From Qingshengfaniella alkalisoli (GTDB lineage: Bacteria > Pseudomonadota > Alphaproteobacteria > Rhodobacterales > Rhodobacteraceae): a DNA stretch of 64,000 bases. Under the pieces are notes generated by a model. That model worked only from the letters and a program-made list of their open reading frames with translations, made no database searches and was not told the DNA's origin. This document shows positions 26,563 to 34,822 of this stretch, one piece after another. Every line of letters begins with the position of its first letter. The stretch's first letter is position 1. The position numbers were made by a program, and so were the translations under genes. The stretch is from the NCBI RefSeq assembly GCF_007855645.1, contig NZ_CP042262.1, positions 248,001-312,000 of the forward strand, read 5' to 3'.

Positions 26563-27114
26563 TTACTTCGGAACGAGGACAGTGTCGACGACGTGGATGA
26601 CACCGTTCAACTGATCGACATCCGCGATTGTCACGCGACTCGCATTACCGTTTTCGTCGTAGATGTAGACGTTGTTGCCCCTGACCTGAGCCGACAAGGC
26701 GTCACCTGACACCGCGTTGAAGTGATAGAAGCCGTCGGAGGAGGCCCGCGCCTGTTGTGCTATCTCTGCGGCAGACCAGTCGCCGGCGACCACATGCGCG
26801 GTCAGGACCTTAACCAGCATGTCCTTGTTCTCGGGCTTCAGGAGCGTATCGACTGTTCCCTCGGGAAGCGCGGCGAAAGCGTCGTTCACGGGTGCGAAGA
26901 CGGTAAAGGGCCCCGGACCCTGCAGCGTTTCGACCAAACCTGCCGCCTCGACGGCGGCCACAAGGGTCGTGTGGTCAGCCGAGTTCACCGCGTTTTCAAC
27001 GATGTTCTTCGTCTCGAGCATGGGGGCGCCGCCGACCATTGGGTTTTCTGCGTTCGCAGCAGTTGCGATGGTCAGCGCCACGGCGGCGGCGGTCAGTTTG
27101 GAAACGATCTTCAT
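26563..27114 (-). CDS. fasciclin (FAS1) domain secreted protein
   Basis: A 183-residue exported protein. The signal peptide MKIVSKLTAAAVALTIATAANA is followed by one FAS1 domain. Its H1-like box is GPFTVFAPVNDAFAALPEGT (around residue 75) and its H2-like box is LNGVIHVVDTVLVPK at the end. FAS1 proteins are periplasmic or surface adhesion or lipid-binding modules. In many proteobacteria they sit beside an ECF sigma/anti-sigma pair, as here. An ECF-type promoter (AACTT, 15 bases, CGTGTCT) lies 48-74 bases upstream of the start, so the gene is probably a direct target of the neighbouring sigma factor. Confidence 0.93.
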   Translation of the reverse strand: MKIVSKLTAAAVALTIATAANAENPMVGGAPMLETKNIVENAVNSADHTTLVAAVEAAGLVETLQGPGPFTVFAPVNDAFAALPEGTVDTLLKPENKDMLVKVLTAHVVAGDWSAAEIAQQARASSDGFYHFNAVSGDALSAQVRGNNVYIYDENGNASRVTIADVDQLNGVIHVVDTVLVPK

Positions 27115-27161
27115 CTTCTTCTCCTCTGGTGGTTGCCCGCGTTCATTTGCGGATACAGGGG

Positions 27162-27188
27162 AGACACGGCAGGACCGGGTAATAAGTT
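27162..27188 (-). promoter_or_regulatory. ECF-type promoter of the fasciclin gene
   Basis: On the minus strand AACTT (27188-27184) is followed after exactly 15 bases by CGTGTCT (27168-27162). The same two boxes with the same spacing (AACTT, 15, CGTGGCT) lie upstream of the DUF4394 gene at 29466-29492. AACTT-type -35 boxes are usual for ECF sigma factors. Confidence 0.6.
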
Positions 27189-27204
27189 TCAGTCGATTAC
27201 AGAA

Positions 27205-27891
27205 TTATACGTCGAAGAACTCGTCAGTGGCCAAGATCGTACCCGTCGGTGCACCCGTCGGCGATCCGCCTTCCGGTTCGTCGGAAACAGCAAGTGTGCC
27301 GCCTTCGATCAAAGCGGCAATCTCTGGGCTGATCTCGAATGTGATCTCTCCGTCTGATGAGATCACGCCAAGCGACACCGGCGCAGTGGCGTTCTCTCCG
27401 ATGACCCATAGCTCGAAGTCACGACCGGGCAGCGGCTTGCCCTGTTCCGGGATCACCTTGAACAAGCTGCCGTTCGGGGCATACCCGGCTTCGATATGCA
27501 CGCTGCCGTCGTCAGAAATCAATGTAGCGTGGAACGCCGGATCGAAGGCAGGGGCGCGCAGGATCGGGCTGAAGGCGAAAAATGCAGCGATCACAACCGC
27601 CACCAGCCCCGGCAACGCAAGCCATCCCCGCACCCAGCCAAACCGCGGCGCAGTTACCTTACCATTCAGTTCAGCGAGAAGTCCCGACCGGACCGACGAC
27701 GACGGCGTTTCATCCGGGAGGTCTACTGCCAGGTTCGCAAATTCGCCTTCCCAGAACTGCACGCGCGCCCGCAAGTCGGGCTCTGACTGAAGCCGTGCCT
27801 CCAAGGCTCGCTCCGCATCTGCGTCCAGCAGGCGCAAGACGTACTCAGCGACCAGCGCCTCGTCTTCGCTGATGTCCTGTTGGTCGCTCAT
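27205..27891 (-). CDS. anti-sigma factor, RskA-like
   Basis: A 228-residue single-pass membrane protein. An N-terminal cytoplasmic zinc-less anti-sigma region (ALVAEYVLRLLDADAERALE) is followed by one membrane segment (LALPGLVAVVIAAFFAFSPI, about residues 95-115). The periplasmic RskA domain contains FELWVIGENATAPVSLGVI, GGTLAVSDEPEGGSPTGAPT and a short tail. The start at 27891 overlaps the sigma stop as ATGA, giving equal synthesis; the longer frame starting at 27936 lies inside the sigma gene. It would hold the ECF sigma factor at the membrane until a signal releases it. Confidence 0.88.
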   Translation of the reverse strand: MSDQQDISEDEALVAEYVLRLLDADAERALEARLQSEPDLRARVQFWEGEFANLAVDLPDETPSSSVRSGLLAELNGKVTAPRFGWVRGWLALPGLVAVVIAAFFAFSPILRAPAFDPAFHATLISDDGSVHIEAGYAPNGSLFKVIPEQGKPLPGRDFELWVIGENATAPVSLGVISSDGEITFEISPEIAALIEGGTLAVSDEPEGGSPTGAPTGTILATDEFFDV

Positions 27892-28430
27892 CGCGAAAGG
27901 CACTCCTTCAAGGATATCAAACTGCGCCTTAGCCAAGTACGCATGGTGTTCAGTGGGACGTCGAAACGGGCCGCGAGGGTCTGATACGTTGCGCCGTCAA
28001 GATATGCAGCACGTACAGCAGCGGCTCGATCGGAGGGCAGCTCATCGAAACAGGCGCTGATCCGGCGCTGCTCTGATGCAGCGATACTTGTGGCTTCTGG
28101 ATCCGGGCGCGTTTCGACCAACTCGCCCGCACTGTCGAGGTCTACGTGCTTGGCCTTCGTCGCGCGCAGCCGATCAATCGCCAGATTTCGTGCAACGGTG
28201 ATCAGCCATGTCATCGGGCTGTGACCAGTTACGGCGTAGCGATCCGCCTTGTGCCAGACGCGCATATAGACGTCTTGTAGCGCGTCTTCAGCTGATGACC
28301 GGTTCTTCAATATCCTCAGGCAGACCGCGAAGAGCTTGCCGCTTGTTGCGTCGTAGAGCGAAGCAAAGGCGGTCCTGTCACCAAGTGCAACTTTGGCAAT
28401 CAGCTGTTCGATGTCCTCATGGTTTGTCAT
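27888..28430 (-). CDS. ECF RNA polymerase sigma factor (SigK/RpoE-like)
   Basis: A 180-residue sigma-70 family protein with regions 2 and 4 only. Region 2 shows LKNRSSAEDALQDVYMRVWH and SPMTWLITVARNLAIDRLRA. Region 4 shows LDGATYQTLAARFDVPLNTM followed by RTWLRRSL. The start at the MTNHEDIEQ methionine (28430) suits the family length; a longer frame adds 16 unlikely residues. The next gene is its RskA-like anti-sigma. It probably drives the fasciclin and DUF4394 genes, which share matching promoter boxes, and perhaps redox or envelope stress genes elsewhere. Confidence 0.92.
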   Translation of the reverse strand: MTNHEDIEQLIAKVALGDRTAFASLYDATSGKLFAVCLRILKNRSSAEDALQDVYMRVWHKADRYAVTGHSPMTWLITVARNLAIDRLRATKAKHVDLDSAGELVETRPDPEATSIAASEQRRISACFDELPSDRAAAVRAAYLDGATYQTLAARFDVPLNTMRTWLRRSLISLKECLSR

Positions 28431-28479
28431 TCTTGCGCGTAGCCATCGAAAACCCTGCCTTCCGCTACTTCGTCGCACA

Positions 28480-28519
28480 GGCGGGTCCGAACGGCAACCT
28501 CTTGCCGCCCGGACCCGCC
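28480..28519. repeat. 40-base interrupted hairpin upstream of the sigma gene
   Basis: GGCGGGTCCG (28480-28489) pairs with CGGACCCGCC (28510-28519). Inside, CGGCAA (28492-28497) pairs with TTGCCG (28502-28507) around a CCTC loop. It sits between the DUF4394 stop and the sigma start on the minus strand. There is no T-run on either side, so an mRNA processing, stabilising or partial attenuation role is more likely than full termination. Confidence 0.6.
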
Positions 28520-28558
28520 AGCACTCAACTCTGACAACTCGTACCTTACGATCAGGGC

Positions 28559-29410
28559 CTACATGCCAAGCGATGCCGCGAAGCCCGTGAAGCCCCCCAT
28601 GCCGAGATCGGCCTTCATCGTGGCGGCACCAGTTTCGAGGTCAATTTCGTAGAGCCCGGCAATCGAAGCACCTTCAAGCTGGAGGATGGCTAGGCCCATA
28701 TTCTCACCTTCGTTGGGCGAAACGATGTCAAACCCGCCCATTGGGGTAAGGTCGACTGGCGTTCCGTCGACTGTGATCTTGCCTATGGTTTCAAGCGCCC
28801 CGGCGTTGTTGGCAAGGCTAACGAGCGTATCGGTATCGGCATCGAGCGCATATTGGAACGTCGTTTCAGCCGTCTTCCCGTTAATCGCGTTTGTATAGGC
28901 GTTCGCGAAGATCATCGGTGTCATGCCCTCCATCGCATCCCCATCCGCATAGGCCAGGCTGGTGAAACGACGCACAGACCCTGCGCGCTCGTCGCTGTCG
29001 CCAAAGCCGTCGGGGAAATACACCAGGTTGTCGCCCGCCGATGTCACGGCGCGCGCGGCGTCAATCTGGTTGTTGAAGTCGAAGCCGACCATCGCGCTGT
29101 CCCCGATCATCGCATCGTCCATGAAGGAGGCACCCAGATCGGTCATTTCGCCTGACATCGGATCAATAGTTGCGATCATGCCGTCAGCGAAACCCAACAG
29201 CTCACCGGTGACCGGACGCCATGCGATCGCTCGAAGCGGCGATGACAGGCCTTGCGTGGTCGCGTCGGCGGGGTTGTCGAGGTCGCTCATGATAACCAGC
29301 GTCGCGCCGTCGTCCGCCAGGGCGTAGCCAGAGATGGCCGCATGCCCGTCAGCAAACACCGGGCCGGCGGCGAGGGCGATCAGAGAGGTTACAAGAGCCG
29401 GATTTTTCAT
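28559..29410 (-). CDS. DUF4394 domain exported protein
   Basis: A 283-residue exported protein. The signal peptide MKNPALVTSLIALAAGPVFA ends before DGHAAISG. The rest carries repeated short beta-type units: LRAIAWRPVTGELLGFADG, VGFDFNNQIDAARAVTSAGD, TTFQYALDADTDTLVSLANN and YEIDLETGAATMKADLG. This is the DUF4394 pattern, a propeller-like domain of unknown function. It is co-directional with the sigma/anti-sigma pair and has its own ECF-type promoter, so it looks like part of the same stress regulon. No function is known. Confidence 0.85.
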   Translation of the reverse strand: MKNPALVTSLIALAAGPVFADGHAAISGYALADDGATLVIMSDLDNPADATTQGLSSPLRAIAWRPVTGELLGFADGMIATIDPMSGEMTDLGASFMDDAMIGDSAMVGFDFNNQIDAARAVTSAGDNLVYFPDGFGDSDERAGSVRRFTSLAYADGDAMEGMTPMIFANAYTNAINGKTAETTFQYALDADTDTLVSLANNAGALETIGKITVDGTPVDLTPMGGFDIVSPNEGENMGLAILQLEGASIAGLYEIDLETGAATMKADLGMGGFTGFAASLGM

Positions 29411-29892
29411 AGTGCTACCTTTCGTTTTTTCAGGTCACACGCCGAATTGCGTATGCTCTGATCTCAGCCACGAAAGGCGGTGCCCAAAAGTTGCACGGCA
29501 TAGGTACTTTTTTGTCCTGTCGATGAGTCGTAGACAACCATGTAGATGCACGGCGAACGGGATGTTCATCCGCTACGCAGAATTGAGGGCACTGTGTTCC
29601 AGTCATGAGATCACGCGCAGTCGACGCATCATCATGGTTTGGGCGGCGGCAGTACTGCCTCGCTGCACGCATCTTTTGCCATGGGTGACTGGATCGTCGT
29701 GTCAAAACCAAACCAACGACGGAAAGCGCCGTGTTTTTATAGGCTTGACGGCCGCTGTGCAGCACACAGCATTCTCACAGCGGGCAGTATCCCGAGGCGC
29801 TATCGGTGGTCAGAATTGCGGTCAATGGCTTGACGATATCGCCCGAAGGACTCCCCAGCCTCGCAGGCGAGTTGGCAATGCCCGGTTTGGCC
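29411..29892. other. intergenic region with ECF promoter, otherwise empty
   Basis: About 480 bases between the DUF4394 and SDR genes. Apart from the promoter at 29466-29492, open frames on both strands (up to about 110 codons) show no family motif and no ribosome site. I cannot name anything else here. Confidence 0.5.
29466..29492 (-). promoter_or_regulatory. ECF-type promoter of the DUF4394/sigma unit
   Basis: On the minus strand AACTT (29492-29488) is followed after 15 bases by CGTGGCT (29472-29466). This has the same layout as the fasciclin promoter and would make the sigma operon autoregulated. Confidence 0.6.
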
Positions 29893-30648
29893 CTAAAGCA
29901 CCTCGCCGCCATCAATTACGAGCGCCAAACCGGTTACAAAGCTCGACCTGTCAGAGGCCAGATAGATAATACCATCCGCGATTTCTTCCGGGCTGGCCCA
30001 CCGGCCCATAGGGATGGTGTCGGAAACATAATGTTCCAGCTCCGACCGTCCACCCATCTGTTTTTCAAACCCCGCATTGAATGGCGTGTCGACAAAACCG
30101 GGGCAGAGCGCGTTGAACCGGATGTTATCGCGGGCGTAGTCGGCTGCCATCTGTTTGACCATCGCGACGGCAGCATGTTTGGTCGTTGCATAGCTGATCA
30201 TGCCGCGATCGTACTGGCATCCAGAATTTGATGCGGTGACGATGACCGAGCCGCCGCCCTGATTGCGCATCGGACCCACCACCGCCTTTGACAGAACAAA
30301 ATGCGCGCGTACGTTCAGCGCCCAGGCTGTGTCCATTTGCGCGGCGGTTACCTCTTCGAGCTTTCCGGGGATCTGAACCCCTGCATGGCTGTGCAGCACA
30401 TCGATTCGGCCGTAAGTATCAAGAGTGCGAGTCACTTCCATGGCAACCGCGTCATCATCGGTCACATCAAGCGCCCGACCGTCGGCCGTGCCGCCCTGAT
30501 CGCGAATGGCCGATGCGGTGCTTTCGGCCAGGTCCCCGCGCAGATCCGTGACGATCGTCGTCGCGCCTTCCCGGGCCATTGCAATAGCGCCGGCGCGACC
30601 GATACCCGACCCTGCGCCCGTTACCAGAACGATGCGGTCCTTGAGCAT
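29893..30648 (-). CDS. short-chain dehydrogenase/reductase
   Basis: A 251-residue classical SDR. The cofactor motif is VTGAGSGIGRAGA (residues 9-21) and the active site holds the serine-tyrosine-lysine set in VTASNSGC and YATTKHA (around residues 140-157). The C-terminus is TGLALVIDGGEVL. The ATG at 30648 follows AGGAGAAAG; an upstream frame overlaps the permease gene and is unlikely. It is the last gene of a polyamine-type ABC import operon, so it may oxidise an imported amino-alcohol or a product derived from it. Specificity cannot be read from sequence. Confidence 0.88.
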   Translation of the reverse strand: MLKDRIVLVTGAGSGIGRAGAIAMAREGATTIVTDLRGDLAESTASAIRDQGGTADGRALDVTDDDAVAMEVTRTLDTYGRIDVLHSHAGVQIPGKLEEVTAAQMDTAWALNVRAHFVLSKAVVGPMRNQGGGSVIVTASNSGCQYDRGMISYATTKHAAVAMVKQMAADYARDNIRFNALCPGFVDTPFNAGFEKQMGGRSELEHYVSDTIPMGRWASPEEIADGIIYLASDRSSFVTGLALVIDGGEVL

Positions 30649-30667
30649 GTCTTTCTCCTGAAACTGG

Positions 30668-31474
30668 TTATTGTCCGGCGGTCTTTCTGCTGCGTCGCAG
30701 CAACAGTTGCGCACCGATGAGGATTGTCAGCGAAGCAGCCATCACCATCGTGCCGATTGCATTGATTTCCGGGGTCACGCCTCGCCGGATCGACGAGAAT
30801 ACATAGATCGGCAGCGTAGTTTCCGAGCCCGCCACGAAGAAGGCGATGATGAAATCATCGAAGCTGAAGGTAAAAGCCAGCAGGAACCCTGCCAAAACCG
30901 CCGGGGCGATCAGTGGCAGCGTAACCTGACGAAAGGTGGCGAAGGGATGAGCACCCAGATCGGAGGAGGCTTCGATCAACTGACGATCCAGCGTTTCGAG
31001 CCGCCCTCGGACCAGAAGGATCACCAGCGACATGGTGAACATCCCATGCGCACCGATCAAGGATCCGGTGCCCAGCGAAAGTTTCCAGCCAAGCGCAGAC
31101 TCCAGAACCGGGTTCACGATATCGAAGACGGACACGAGCGCGATCAAGGTGGCGATGCCAATCACGATGCCCGGAATCATCACCGCGACCTGGACCATCG
31201 TGTCGAAGACCATCCTGATGCGCCCCTGCATCCCCGTCAGCGCCAGCGCCGCCATCGTGCCGACCACCGCCGCGAGCAGGGCCGAGAAGAAGGCGATCCT
31301 GACCGAGGTCCACAGCGCCTCCATGACGAAGGGATTGTTCAGGGCGCGGCCGTACCACTGCACCGAAAAGCCCTGCATCGAGGTGGCCGATCGGCCCGCC
31401 GTGAAGGAAAACAGCGCGATGGTCGCGATGGGCAGGTAGAGGAACAGGTAGACGAAAGCGGCGTAAATTCTCAT
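30668..31474 (-). CDS. ABC transporter permease, PotC type
   Basis: A 268-residue inner-membrane permease. It starts MRIYAAFVYLFLYLPIATIALFS, has six membrane segments and carries the EAA loop EASSDLGAHPFATFRQVTLP (around residue 175). The family segment LAFTFSFDDFIIAFFVAGSE comes soon after, typical of spermidine/putrescine PotC. It pairs with the PotB-type product encoded 7 bases upstream. The SDR gene follows. Imports a polyamine or a related cation from the periplasm. Confidence 0.9.
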   Translation of the reverse strand: MRIYAAFVYLFLYLPIATIALFSFTAGRSATSMQGFSVQWYGRALNNPFVMEALWTSVRIAFFSALLAAVVGTMAALALTGMQGRIRMVFDTMVQVAVMIPGIVIGIATLIALVSVFDIVNPVLESALGWKLSLGTGSLIGAHGMFTMSLVILLVRGRLETLDRQLIEASSDLGAHPFATFRQVTLPLIAPAVLAGFLLAFTFSFDDFIIAFFVAGSETTLPIYVFSSIRRGVTPEINAIGTMVMAASLTILIGAQLLLRRSRKTAGQ

Positions 31475-31481
31475 TCCGGCC

Positions 31482-32339
31482 TCACATCAGGCTTACATCG
31501 TCGGGACCGCTGGCAAAGCGTCCCAGGGCGCGACGATAAAGACCGACGCAGATCAGCATGATCACCACCAGCGCCACCGCGACTGCCGATCCGAAGGCCC
31601 AGTTCCGCGATTGCAGGAACAGGTCCACCAGCGCGTTGCCGACGAAGAACACCTTGCCGCCCCCCAGAAGCGCGGGGATCAGGAATTCGCCCATCAGCAG
31701 GATGAAGACCAGCATAGATCCGGTCAGGACGCCGGGCATGGACAGGGGCAGGGTGATCTGCAGGAAACTGCGCCAGGGCGGCGTGCCCAGATCGGCCGAG
31801 GCCTCCAACAGCCGCTTGTCCAGCTTTTCGAGGGCGACATAGATCGGGAACACCATCAACGGCAGATAGCCATAGACGATGCCGACCAGCACGGCGAAGG
31901 GCGTGTTGATCATCCGGATCTCGGGCAGCCCAAAACTTTCCAGCAACGCGGGCAGACCGCGGCCGCCCAGCAGGAAGATCCACGCATAGGACCGGATCAG
32001 GATCGAGGTCCAGAACGGCACGATCACCAGAACCAGCAGGGTCGTTTTCCACTGCGGCGACACCTTGACCGCCAGGAAATAGGCCAGCGGGTAGGCGATC
32101 AGCAGCGACGCGAGCGTCCCGAGCGGCGCAAGCGTCAGCGTGTTCTGGAAGGCCGCCAGCCGCGACGGCAGGTTGGCATACTGTTCGAAGGTGAATCCGG
32201 GAGCGTAGCCGCCGATGGCGCTACGCTCGCCGAACGAAAAGATCAGGACGACGGCCAGTGGCAACAGCAGGAGCGCCGCGTACCACAGCCCCGCCGGTGT
32301 CAGCAGCAAGGCCCGGGTTCGTGCCTTTGTCATGGCCAT
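31482..32339 (-). CDS. ABC transporter permease, PotB type
   Basis: A 285-residue permease. It begins MAMTKARTRALLLTPAGLWY and contains VPFWTSILIRSYAWIFLLGG (around residue 105), INTPFAVLVGIVYGYLPLMV, and the EAA loop EASADLGTPPWRSFLQITLP (around residue 195). These are the diagnostic PotB segments. The gene lies 12 bases after the binding-protein gene and before the PotC-type gene in the same operon. The alternative ATG two codons in cannot be excluded. Confidence 0.9.
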   Translation of the reverse strand: MAMTKARTRALLLTPAGLWYAALLLLPLAVVLIFSFGERSAIGGYAPGFTFEQYANLPSRLAAFQNTLTLAPLGTLASLLIAYPLAYFLAVKVSPQWKTTLLVLVIVPFWTSILIRSYAWIFLLGGRGLPALLESFGLPEIRMINTPFAVLVGIVYGYLPLMVFPIYVALEKLDKRLLEASADLGTPPWRSFLQITLPLSMPGVLTGSMLVFILLMGEFLIPALLGGGKVFFVGNALVDLFLQSRNWAFGSAVAVALVVIMLICVGLYRRALGRFASGPDDVSLM

Positions 32340-32351
32340 CGTCCGCTGGCC

Positions 32352-33506
32352 TCAAGCCGACTTGAAGCGTGCCATCAGCTCGGCCCGGTTGGGATCGGTC
32401 AGCGTGACCGCGGCCCCGAATTCGAGCGCGTTCAGGCTTTCCGCCGCCGGGTAGAGAATGGGATCGTTCAGGAGTTCCTCGGGCAGCAGCGCGTTGGTGC
32501 GGCTGTCCGCGACGGGATAGCCATGCGCCTGCGCCTCGAGGGCGTTCACCTCGGGATCGAGAAGGTAGTTGATCAGCGCATAGGCCGCTTCCTTGTGGGG
32601 CGCGTCCTTCGGGATGGCGTAGTAATCCGACCAGATTTCGCCGCCTTCCTTGCCAAGGGCAAAGCCGATCTCGGGCAGGTCGGAATTCAGCTGCTTGCCG
32701 TCACCGGTCCAGCACATCGTCAGCCAGGCATCGCCATTGCGCATGGCGGGCTGGTAGTCGGAGGAAATGGCAAACAGGTGCGGCTTGACCTCGATCAGCA
32801 GTTTCTCGGCATCCGCCAGTTCGGCCGGGTCGACCGAGTTGAAGGAATGGCCGAAATAGACCAGCGCGTTCCCGATGGTCGTCAACTGGTAGTCATGCAC
32901 CATCACGCGGCCATCCCACTGGTCGCGCGCGCCGTCGAAGAAGGATTTCCAGCTGTCCACGACGCCGCCGGTCTTGTCGGTGTTGAACGCGATGCCGGTG
33001 GTGCCCCAGTTCTTGGGGACGGCATAGACGGTGCCGTCGATCGTGCCCGCATCCGCGAACCGCTGTTCAAAGGCCGCGGCGTCGTAGTTCGGCAGTTTCG
33101 ACAGGTCCAGCGGTTCGATGAGATCGGCTTCGACATAGGTCGGGATCGCGTAGTTCGTCGGCACGAACACGTCCCAGCCGGATCCGCCCGCCTGAATCTT
33201 GGCCAGCATCTCTTCGTTGGAGCCGAAGACATTCACTTGGCTGTAGACACTCGTATCAGCGGCGAAATTGTCGAAATTGGCCGGATCATGATAGTTGGGC
33301 CAGGTCGCAAGAACGACACGGTCGCCCAGATCCTGCGCGCGCGCCCGGCCCGGCATCAGCCCCGGCACGGCGCCGCCCATGACAGCCATTGCGGTGCCAA
33401 GCCCGGTCACCCCCAGAAAGTGGCGACGTGTCACCGAGCCCTTTTCATAGCGGCGCAGCTCTTCCATGAACTGTTTGCGCGAAATGGTTTGATTGCCTTG
33501 TGTCAT
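32352..33506 (-). CDS. extracellular solute-binding protein, PotD type, Tat-exported
   Basis: A 384-residue polyamine-type binding protein. The N-terminus holds a twin-arginine signal, SVTRRHFLGVTGLGTAMAVM (around residues 24-43), and cleavage is likely after RARAQ. The mature part shows VVLATWPNYHDPANFDNFA, then GSGWDVFVPTNYAIP, YAVPKNWGTTGIAFN and AYALINYLLDPEVNA, as in PotD/PotF. Use of the Tat route instead of Sec is common for this group in Rhodobacterales. It delivers substrate to the PotB/PotC permeases. Confidence 0.9.
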   Translation of the reverse strand: MTQGNQTISRKQFMEELRRYEKGSVTRRHFLGVTGLGTAMAVMGGAVPGLMPGRARAQDLGDRVVLATWPNYHDPANFDNFAADTSVYSQVNVFGSNEEMLAKIQAGGSGWDVFVPTNYAIPTYVEADLIEPLDLSKLPNYDAAAFEQRFADAGTIDGTVYAVPKNWGTTGIAFNTDKTGGVVDSWKSFFDGARDQWDGRVMVHDYQLTTIGNALVYFGHSFNSVDPAELADAEKLLIEVKPHLFAISSDYQPAMRNGDAWLTMCWTGDGKQLNSDLPEIGFALGKEGGEIWSDYYAIPKDAPHKEAAYALINYLLDPEVNALEAQAHGYPVADSRTNALLPEELLNDPILYPAAESLNALEFGAAVTLTDPNRAELMARFKSA

Positions 33507-33542
33507 ATTTTGTTTCCCTGTTGATTGATATTTCTTGTTCTA

Positions 33543-34691
33543 TCAGTCTTCAGCGAGCACCAGCGCTTCGCTGGCTCTCCATGATACGTCCACATCCTCA
33601 CCGACATTGAAGTTAATCGGCAGCCCTGATGTCTGTCGGGACATTTTGACCTGAAGATTTCCGACCGGGCCCGCGTCCAGAACGTATTCGGCGTGATCGC
33701 CCAGGAATGTCCGATGGGTGATGCGTGCGGGCAGGGCGGTCCCGTCCTCGGGCAATGGGCTTCCCTTCGTCGCAATCGAGAGGGATTCCGGCCTGATGAC
33801 AACTTCAACAGCATCCTTGGCAGGTAGGCCCCGAACCCGGGCCAGCACTTCAGTCCCTTCGGCCAATGCAACCCTCGCCAGCCCGTCCGATGACGAGATG
33901 AGCGAGGCCGGCAGTATGTTCGCCTTGCCTACGAAGCTCGCGACGTAACGGCTTTCGGGAAAATCGTACAACTCTTGTGGCGTTCCGATCTGCGCAATCT
34001 GGCCCGCGCCCATGATGCAGATACGGTCTGACATCGACAGCGCCTCTTCCTGGTCATGCGTCACCAATACGAACGTGATGCCGAGGCTGCGCTGCAGGTC
34101 CAGCAGTTCCATCTGCATCTCGCCGCGCAGCTTGGCGTCCAGCGCCGCCATGGGTTCGTCCAGAAGCAGAAGCTTCGGTTCGTTCACGATCGCCCGGGCC
34201 AGTGCCACGCGCTGCTGCTGTCCGCCCGACATCTGCCAGATGCGCCGGTCCTCGTAGCCGTCAAGGCGCACGGTCGCGAGCACGCGCGAAACCTTTTCTG
34301 ATATCTCTGATCGCGACAATCGGGGGCGCCGCTGACGAAGGCCATAGCCGATATTCTGTGCGACCGTCATGTGCGGGAACAGGGCATAGTGCTGGAACAC
34401 CATGTTCACCGGGCGGCGATAGGCCGGAAGGTTCCCGACCTCCATGCCGTCGATGAGGATCTGCCCTTCGGTCGGACTTTCGAAACCGGCAAGCATCCGG
34501 AGCGCTGTGGTCTTGCCGCAGCCGGACGGGCCGAGAAAGGACAGGAATTCACCGCGCTTGATGCTGAGATTCAATCGGTCCGCAGCCACCACCTTTCCGA
34601 AGCGCTTTGTGGTATCAACGAATTCAGCAACCGTGTCGCCTGGGCGCAACGTGCCGCTCTTGTCGACTAGGCGAGAGTGTGTGGTCGTCAT
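33543..34691 (-). CDS. ABC transporter ATPase, PotA type
   Basis: A 382-residue ATPase with a C-terminal TOBE domain. Walker A is GPSGCGKTT near residue 55, the signature MSGGQQQRVALARA near 156, Walker B is LLLLDEPMAALD, and the H-loop is VTHDQEEALSMSD. The TOBE-2 part contains VVIRPESLSIATKG and HRTFLGDHAEY. The start at MTTTHSRLV (34691) suits the family; a longer open frame crosses the intergenic promoter. It is the first gene of the Pot-type operon and is divergent from a LuxR-type regulator 132 bases away. Confidence 0.92.
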   Translation of the reverse strand: MTTTHSRLVDKSGTLRPGDTVAEFVDTTKRFGKVVAADRLNLSIKRGEFLSFLGPSGCGKTTALRMLAGFESPTEGQILIDGMEVGNLPAYRRPVNMVFQHYALFPHMTVAQNIGYGLRQRRPRLSRSEISEKVSRVLATVRLDGYEDRRIWQMSGGQQQRVALARAIVNEPKLLLLDEPMAALDAKLRGEMQMELLDLQRSLGITFVLVTHDQEEALSMSDRICIMGAGQIAQIGTPQELYDFPESRYVASFVGKANILPASLISSSDGLARVALAEGTEVLARVRGLPAKDAVEVVIRPESLSIATKGSPLPEDGTALPARITHRTFLGDHAEYVLDAGPVGNLQVKMSRQTSGLPINFNVGEDVDVSWRASEALVLAED

Positions 34692-34822
34692 TCGCTTGTC
34701 CCGGGCTTCATATAGCACTTTTGATCTATGCCTTCCTGAACTGCCGCATAGAGGGTCTATGCCTTTGTTCGGTAAACTGGTAAAAAAAACTACGAAACCT
34801 GTATATACCCTAAAAGGCATAG

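Noticed and set aside
29430-29765. A 111-codon minus-strand frame in the gap before the SDR gene
   Set aside because: No ribosome site, no family motif, and it overlaps the DUF4394 promoter boxes. I treated it as chance.
31611-33524. A 637-codon plus-strand frame over the Pot permease and binding-protein genes
   Set aside because: It lies opposite two clearly recognised genes and is composed of Arg, Gln, Gly and His, the usual product of antisense GC-rich DNA. The same applies to long frames at 19521-20681 and 20932-22179.
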